NCBI GenBank assembly: GCA_041398705.1
Contig: JAWKUI010000008.1
Location: 1-64,000 of the forward strand
Source of the DNA: NORP259 sp041398705
GTDB lineage: Bacteria; Planctomycetota; UBA1135; GCA-002686595
Reading direction: 5' to 3'
Length of the DNA: 64,000 nucleotides
Shown here: piece by piece, positions 61,088-64,000 of the stretch
Position numbering within the stretch: the first letter of the stretch is position 1
Layout of the letters: every line of letters begins with the position of its first letter
Notes under the pieces: generated by a model
What the model saw: the letters and a program-made list of their open reading frames with translations, nothing else
Database searches by the model: none
What the model was told of the DNA's origin: nothing
Made by a program: the position numbers and the translations under genes

Positions 61088-62101
61088 ATGTCCGATGACA
61101 TTTCCATCTGGGCGCAGTGCCACCAGTGGAGTCGGCCCGAAGACGTGCGACACCTGGATCGCGCGTGGATGCACGCCGTGTTGCGCTGGATGCAGCTCGC
61201 GATTGCGATGGAGGTCACGCGGCAGGCGCCGCAATGGGATCCGCGTGTCTTGCTGCCCATGGCTCCCGGCGATCGCTTGGGGCCGGGGCCTGTCGATCTC
61301 GCTGAGCGGGCGCGGCAGCTCGAGGCGGGATGTCCGCCGGGCGCGTGGGCCCGTCCGATCGTCGAGTTGATCGTCGATGCGGCGCAATCGGAAAATCGTC
61401 GAGCGGCGCGTCTGCGTGATTTGACGAGTTGCAGTTTCGCGCTCGTTTCGAACGCCGAACATGCGTTGTTGATGGCGATCCGCGCCGTGTTGCGCGGGGA
61501 TTGGGCGGGGGCACGTCGCGCGGCGCGTTGGGCACGGCACGCGGCGGTTTCGCCGCCGTGGGGGCTTGCCGCGGAGTTGATCCTTTGGCGCATCGATTTC
61601 CTCGAGCGCGGCTGGGATGTGCAGGAGCCGCCGTGGTCGCCCGATTCGGTGTTGGCCTGCGGATATCGATTGTTCTGGGCCCTGGGGCGCGGCGATGAGG
61701 CGTTGGCACGAGAAGCGGCGCTGCGCATCGAATCGAGCGGATGGCAGGATACGGGGGTCTGGACTTGGTTCCTGCGCTGGATCGACCGCATGGCGCCGCC
61801 GGCTCCCCGGGAATGGGGTTGGCTGCGGCGGGGGAACTACCCGACTGCGCACGCCGCCTCGCCTGGCGCCTTTGGTCGGAACGCACGGATTCCTGAGCCT
61901 TTTTCTCCGATTGCCGTGTTACCCAGGTTCGTGTGGGGCGGTCTTCCCATGTGGCGATCCCGCATGGGGCGGGCGCCGGGAGTGGTCATGGGAAGTTCGA
62001 CGATTCGGGCCCTGCGCTGGCGTACGACCGGGGCATTGGTCCTGGTGCTGAGCGGAATGGCGCTGATGCAGTGGTGGGTGCTCCGGTGCGGGGATCCGTA
62101 G
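61088..62101 (+). CDS. hypothetical protein with C-terminal membrane anchor
   Basis: A 337-residue protein from ATG 61088, with GAAGGAG about 10 bases upstream. Mostly helical (VRHLDRAWMHAVLRWMQLAI, ALLMAIRAVLRGDWAGARRA, LFWALGRGDEALAREAALRI), with TPR-like pairs. It ends in one membrane helix (TTGALVLVLSGMALMQWWVL) close to the C terminus, so it is probably tail-anchored in the inner membrane. Family unknown. The previous gene ends 208 bp upstream on the same strand. Confidence 0.7.
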   Translation: MSDDISIWAQCHQWSRPEDVRHLDRAWMHAVLRWMQLAIAMEVTRQAPQWDPRVLLPMAPGDRLGPGPVDLAERARQLEAGCPPGAWARPIVELIVDAAQSENRRAARLRDLTSCSFALVSNAEHALLMAIRAVLRGDWAGARRAARWARHAAVSPPWGLAAELILWRIDFLERGWDVQEPPWSPDSVLACGYRLFWALGRGDEALAREAALRIESSGWQDTGVWTWFLRWIDRMAPPAPREWGWLRRGNYPTAHAASPGAFGRNARIPEPFSPIAVLPRFVWGGLPMWRSRMGRAPGVVMGSSTIRALRWRTTGALVLVLSGMALMQWWVLRCGDP

Positions 62102-62311
62102 CGCTGGAGCCAAGGCAGCCAACGCTGCGGGCAGAAGGTGTGGCGCAGCCGCCGGTGGGGGCAATGCAAAAGCCGTGTGAAACCGAATCGGTTGCATAGG
62201 CACCGTTTGCTGGCGGTTTGCGGGCCTCGCGATGCCGAGGGGGAGAACGTGCGATTCAGCACCGTCCGCTGAAATCCGGGGAATACGTGCATTCCGGGAT
62301 TGGTGCAAAGG

Positions 62312-62333
62312 AAGCGTGAAAACGGACGCTTTT
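62312..62333 (+). terminator. weak rho-independent terminator
   Basis: AAGCGT (62312-62317), loop GAAAACGG, ACGCTT (62326-62331), then TT. It lies in the otherwise empty 321-bp gap after the tail-anchored protein gene. Confidence 0.45.
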
Positions 62334-62423
62334 ACAATGCCAACGGGAAATTCGGGCAATGCTGCGGGCTACGGACCCGTAGTACCGGGGAAGCATTGTC
62401 CCCTGGACGCACGAATCGATCCC

Positions 62424-62690
62424 ATGCACACACCTGCGCTCAAAAGTTGGTTTTTCCCCGGCTCCTGGCTGGATCAATGGGTGATCGGACCCATCCCGTC
62501 GCAGTTCGTTGCCGAGCCCGTTGCGGCGCTGCGAAAGCCCGGCACCCTGCCCGCGCCCAACGGCCGCGTGCAGCGGGTTTGGAATCGATGGGCGCTGCGC
62601 TGCCTGGAGTTCATGGATCACGCGGCGGCTTGGGTCCGCCCCGTGCAGGCGCTGCCGATCCCGGTGCGCGTGCGGTCCAGGCGTCGGTGA
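62424..62690 (+). CDS. small hypothetical protein
   Basis: 88 residues from ATG 62424. Aromatic and basic (SWFFPGSWLDQWVIGP, VQRVWNRWALRCLEFMDHAA, PIPVRVRSRRR). No signal, no family recognised. The composition and the clean Met start favour a real gene, but a chance frame cannot be excluded. Confidence 0.4.
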   Translation: MHTPALKSWFFPGSWLDQWVIGPIPSQFVAEPVAALRKPGTLPAPNGRVQRVWNRWALRCLEFMDHAAAWVRPVQALPIPVRVRSRRR

Positions 62691-62924
62691 GACGAGCGGG
62701 GTCGCCGTACGCCGGATTTCCGGTCGGTGGCCTGGCACCTCGGTCGCTGGAAAGAGGCCGTGGGGAGATTGCGGTCCGGGGGTCAGCACCATGGGGGTGT
62801 TGCTGGCTCCCGGCCGTTTCCTTTTCCCGATCTGAGTCGGTTTCCTCAGAAAGTCAGCCCGCCGGGAAGTCTTTTGGCGGCTCCTCCGTCTGCTTACCCG
62901 CCTGGAACGGAGAACTGGGCCGAA

Positions 62925-63174
62925 GCCCCCCTGGGGGCAGGAGAGAGTGAGAGGTTTCTTGTTGCTGGCCGGGCCCAGGGGGTGACTCCCCGGGGCCCGG
63001 CTGCCCATTTCCGGGCCTCCACGACGCGTGCAGGGAGAAACGGCTCCAGGGTCCGAGGGGATGTTCCGATGCAGCCGATGGTAGGCAGCCCCCCCGCTGC
63101 CTGACAGGCCCGTTCCCCCACGGGCCCCCCGGTTCCGGCGACAGCGACGCCGGCACCCTCAACGGCATCATGCC
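62925..63174 (+). ncRNA. hairpin-dense intergenic stretch, candidate structured RNA
   Basis: Six stem-loops follow one another: GCCCC/GGGGC (62925-62938), GCCGGGCCC/GGGCCCGGC with an inner GGGG/CCCC (62968-63001), AGGCAGC/GCTGCCT (63083-63102), GGCCCGT/ACGGGCC (63107-63126), CCGGCG/CGCCGG (63135-63153) and GGCA/TGCC (63164-63174). No protein-coding frame of quality covers it, and it ends at a terminator with a U tract. It shows none of the signature sequences of RNase P RNA, tmRNA, SRP RNA or a cobalamin riboswitch. Extent and strand are inferred from the terminator. Confidence 0.35.
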
Positions 63175-63205
63175 GGGAACACACCCCCCCAATGAGGTTG
63201 TTCCA

Positions 63206-63237
63206 AGGGCGGTCACCAGCGGTGGCCGCCCTCTTTT
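63206..63237 (+). terminator. rho-independent terminator
   Basis: AGGGCGG-TCACC-AGC-GGTGG-CCGCCCT followed by CTTTT at 63233-63237. Twelve base pairs with one mismatch region. It closes the hairpin-dense stretch and precedes the convergent DinB-type gene. Confidence 0.8.
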
Positions 63238-63259
63238 CATCCCCGGTCGCTCCGGGGGC

Positions 63260-63802
63260 TCAGCCGCGGGGCAGGGCAGCGGCGATGTCCTGGATGATCG
63301 CCAAGTGGTGCCGGGCGTGCATGGCGCAGAAGCGCATCCAGTGGCTGGCGCGCAGGGGGCCGAGCACCTGGTGTTTGATCCAGCCGGCGCTGGCTTCGGG
63401 GGTGACCGGGGACGCCGTGAGCTCGGCGATGCTGCGGTCGACGTTGGCGAGCTCTTCTTCGATCGAAGCCCGCTCGACCCATTCCGCCGGAACGACCATG
63501 CGCGGGGCCTGGGTGCTGCCGCGGGGAACGGTCTGGGCTTCCAGCACGGCCTGGGCTTCGGGAGCGAGGGCCCCCTCGGGGCGGATCAGGATGCCCTTGC
63601 CCCGCACGAGAGCCAGCACGTTGGCGAGGCCCAGGTCGGTGGCCAGGACCACGTGGAAGAGGTGCTGCGCGACGCTCCAGCCGGAAACCGATTCGACCCG
63701 GTGGTTGAGGTGTTCGCCCACGCGGTCGAGTGTTGCTCGGAAGTCGCGCACGCACTCGCGTAGGCTCGCAAGGTCTGCGTTGCTGTCGAATTCGATGGTC
63801 AT
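63260..63802 (-). CDS. DinB-family protein
   Basis: A 180-residue protein from ATG 63802 (MTIEFDSNADLASL); the open frame upstream to 63919 is not family-like. Four-helix DinB-like fold: LRECVRDFRATLDRVGEHLN, SVSGWSVAQHLFHVVLATDL, the mid part with ASIEEELANVDRSIAEL, and the C-terminal MRFCAMHARHHLAIIQDIAA. Histidines at AQHLFH and ARHHLAI are placed like the metal ligands of the family. Probable thiol-transferase-like or unknown activity. Confidence 0.85.
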   Translation of the reverse strand: MTIEFDSNADLASLRECVRDFRATLDRVGEHLNHRVESVSGWSVAQHLFHVVLATDLGLANVLALVRGKGILIRPEGALAPEAQAVLEAQTVPRGSTQAPRMVVPAEWVERASIEEELANVDRSIAELTASPVTPEASAGWIKHQVLGPLRASHWMRFCAMHARHHLAIIQDIAAALPRG

Positions 63803-64000
63803 GGCAGGCCGGGTAGGGGCTTGGAGCCTCGCGGTAAGAACCGGGTGATTTGGGGCCGATCCGGCGCGGTCGAGCCGATGGACCCAGGGGCGCCCCGTGG
63901 CGCCGAACGTGTTCCGCACGTCCGCGAACCGGGAGTCCGGAGCGGCGATGCGGTGCCGCCAGTGTGCCTTGCCTGGACTCTCCGGGCCAGGACCACAGGT
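63803..64000. other. right-edge sequence, no gene supported
   Basis: About 200 bases upstream of the DinB-type gene to the end of the window. No convincing frame or signal; it should include that gene's promoter. Confidence 0.35.

Noticed and set aside
62925..63237. RNase P RNA, tmRNA or SRP RNA
   Set aside because: None of their invariant sequences is present on either strand, so only a generic structured-RNA candidate is claimed.
1..64000. CRISPR arrays and insertion sequences
   Set aside because: No regularly spaced direct repeats and no transposase or tyrosine/serine recombinase motif could be found in any frame, including the island region.

Overview
The window is a GC-rich bacterial chromosome segment, probably metagenome-derived and most likely from the Planctomycetota. 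That assignment is an inference. It rests on the ThuA plus PVC-type dehydrogenase gene at the left edge, an ECF sigma factor fused through a membrane helix to carboxypeptidase-regulatory-like repeats, several large secreted proteins of that repeat class, BlaI/M56 and PadR/HAAS regulatory pairs, and an ExbB/ExbD operon without an ordinary TonB. No rRNA gene or other definitive marker is present.

Layout. 1-4.1 kb: a ThuA/dehydrogenase gene cut by the window edge, a secreted SGNH/sialate-acetylesterase-like protein and an APH-type kinase. 4.2-8.5 kb: a complete RNA-repair locus, rtcB-rtcA (rtcA carries one frameshift) facing away from the CARF-AAA+ activator gene rtcR, with a near-consensus sigma-54 promoter in front of rtcB and two tandem palindromes in front of rtcR. 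8.6-13.0 kb: two paralogous secreted proteins and the sigma-TM-repeat fusion. 13.0-20.5 kb: a four-gene minus-strand operon, TPR protein - exbB - exbD - a TonB-like protein whose Pro/Ala-rich spacer ends in a prenyltransferase/terpenoid-cyclase-like toroid. 20.6-24.9 kb: a BlaI repressor, M56 sensor protease and Cys-rich coiled-coil protein, with an obvious BlaI-type operator. 25-28 kb: DUF1697, MarR, a small acidic protein and a RimK-type ligase with an added RCK_C-like domain.

28.7-38.5 kb is a tandem array of four homologous surface or periplasmic carboxypeptidase-regulatory-like proteins, the fourth lacking its anchor and first modules. It is followed by a lipoprotein, a PadR/HAAS pair, VOC and YdeI-like proteins, another secreted repeat protein and a Fic enzyme.

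45.7-55.0 kb looks like an old defence island. A 3' half-copy of tRNA-Arg lies at 45.7 kb and a degenerate whole tRNA-Arg-like copy in the same orientation at 54.9-55.0 kb. Between them are a RES-domain protein, an apparently intact tRNA-Arg(CCT), a DUF5343 + Swt1-type HEPN pair, and a type I restriction-modification operon. In that operon hsdS is open and has two homologous target-recognition domains, while hsdR and hsdM are broken by many frameshifts. Frameshifts continue through 55-57.4 kb. Whether this is real decay or locally poor sequence cannot be decided from the sequence alone.

57.4-64 kb holds ordinary small genes (DUF2237, TetR, DinB and several hypotheticals) and a hairpin-dense intergenic stretch that could encode a structured RNA.
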